This document shows, in pieces, positions 63,321 to 64,000 of a stretch of 64,000 nt of DNA. Source of the DNA: Paenibacillus stellifer (lineage in GTDB: Bacteria; Bacillota; Bacilli; Paenibacillales; Paenibacillaceae). A program made the position numbers and the translations under genes. The notes under the pieces are model-generated. The model was given only the letters and a program-made list of their open reading frames with translations. It was not told the DNA's origin and did not search any database. Location: assembly GCF_000758685.1 (NCBI RefSeq), contig NZ_CP009286.1, forward strand, positions 2,820,501 to 2,884,500, written 5' to 3'. Numbering within the stretch: position 1 is the first letter of the stretch; each line of letters opens with the position of its first letter.

Positions 63321-64000
63321 TTACTGAAAGCCCATGACCGGGTGCGGCACATAGGGCTCTTCCAGCCGGCGAATTTCGTCGTCCGTCAGCTGGACATCAA
63401 GCGCCGCCACGGCATCCTCCAGATGATGAGGCTTGGTCGCGCCGACAATCGGAGCGGTAACGGGCTTCTTCTGGAGCACCCAGGCCAATGCGACCTGCGC
63501 GCGGGGCAGACCCCGGCTCTCCGCGATTTCCTTCACAACTCCGGCAACCTTGCGGTCCGCTTCTTCCGCTACCGAATAGAGCAGCTTTCCGAATTTATCG
63601 GTTTCCGACCGGAAGCTTGTCTCATCCCAGTCGCGGGTCAGCTTGCCGCGGGCAAGCGGGCTCCAGGGAATGACGCCGATGTTCTCGGCTTCGCATAGCG
63701 GCAGCATCTCCCGCTCCTCTTCCCGGTAGAGGAGGTTCAGATAGTTCTGCATACTGACGAACCGGGTCCAGCCGTGGCGTTCCGCAGTGAACAGCGCCTT
63801 CTGGAACTGCCAGGCGTACATGGAGGAGGCTCCTATGTAGCGGGCTTTGCCGGCTTTGACCACATCATGAAGAGCTTCCATCGTCTCCTCGATCGGCGTA
63901 TTGTAGTCCCAGCGGTGAATCTGGTACAGATCCACATAATCCGTACCGAGACGCCGGAGGCTGTGATCGATTTCCGAGAGAATTGCCTTGCGGGACAAAC
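63321..64000 (-). CDS. Aldo/keto reductase, 5' end beyond the window
   Basis: At least 226 C-terminal residues of a YdbC/Tas-like aldo/keto reductase: 'LRRLGTDYVDLYQIHRWD' (strand with the binding His), 'YIGASSMYAWQF', 'SMQNYLNLLYREEEREML', 'PWSPLARGKLTRDW' and the cofactor loop 'VTAPIVGATKPHHLEDA'. The catalytic Asp/Tyr/Lys region lies outside the window. NADPH-dependent reduction of a carbonyl is expected. Convergent with the LysR gene, only 19 bp apart. Confidence 0.92.
   Translation of the reverse strand, partial: LSRKAILSEIDHSLRRLGTDYVDLYQIHRWDYNTPIEETMEALHDVVKAGKARYIGASSMYAWQFQKALFTAERHGWTRFVSMQNYLNLLYREEEREMLPLCEAENIGVIPWSPLARGKLTRDWDETSFRSETDKFGKLLYSVAEEADRKVAGVVKEIAESRGLPRAQVALAWVLQKKPVTAPIVGATKPHHLEDAVAALDVQLTDDEIRRLEEPYVPHPVMGFQ

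Overview
The window reads as a chromosomal segment of a spore-forming, low-to-mid GC Firmicute, most likely Paenibacillus or a close relative. The grounds are: strong AGGAGG-type ribosome sites with frequent TTG/GTG starts, a BceRS-AB style antimicrobial-peptide module, Bacillus-type CysJI, DUF1657/DUF421 proteins with forespore (sigma-G-like) promoters, a VanW protein, and copper-amine-oxidase-like tails. No rRNA, tRNA, insertion sequence, CRISPR array or prophage was recognised. The species call is inference.

Layout. 1-6.6 kb: 3' end of a hybrid histidine kinase, then small metabolic genes (NAD-dependent epimerase, isochorismatase-like, VanW, EamA exporter, methyltransferase, VOC protein, LysR). 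6.7-10.5 kb: the pstSCAB phosphate operon with a candidate Pho box. 10.5-20 kb: an MBL hydrolase/TetR pair under twin palindromic operators, a secreted protein, a frameshifted vanX-like dipeptidase, a divergent DUF1657/DUF421 pair, azlCD, a TetR-SDR-MFS cluster and a hemerythrin. 20-26 kb: broken msrA, a metallophosphoesterase, a GntR-ABC (YtrA type) operon, a broken Gly/Ser-rich exported protein, pdxK and a deletion scar joining the ends of an araC and an MFS gene. 26-33.7 kb: mntH, a small Sm-like protein, a BceRS-AB type module and a MerR regulator. 34-41.2 kb: alkaline phosphatase co-transcribed with an ABC ATPase, an FtsX-like permease with a His-rich loop and a lipoprotein; then a two-component system. 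41.6-51.8 kb: a large membrane protein, cysJI, three GNAT acetyltransferases, a HAD phosphatase-hisC pair and a cupin with a Pro/Tyr-rich tail. 52-59.2 kb: a histidine-utilisation operon. 59.3-64 kb: an LtaS-type enzyme, a LuxR remnant, an SDR, a LysR and a truncated aldo/keto reductase.

How parts work together. Phosphate is served twice (pstSCAB uptake; secreted PhoA). Histidine breakdown is the most distinctive block: hutH-hutU-hutI are followed, in overlapping frames, by an M20 carbamoylase-family hydrolase and a HutF-like amidohydrolase rather than HutG, suggesting the route formimidoylglutamate -> formylglutamate -> glutamate + formate with a non-canonical last enzyme. An intrinsic terminator lies in the leader just before hutH, implying attenuation.

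Five loci look broken (vanX, msrA, a Gly/Ser-rich exported protein, araC/MFS, a LuxR fragment). Single-base cases could be sequencing errors; the msrA and araC/MFS lesions are real-looking deletions.
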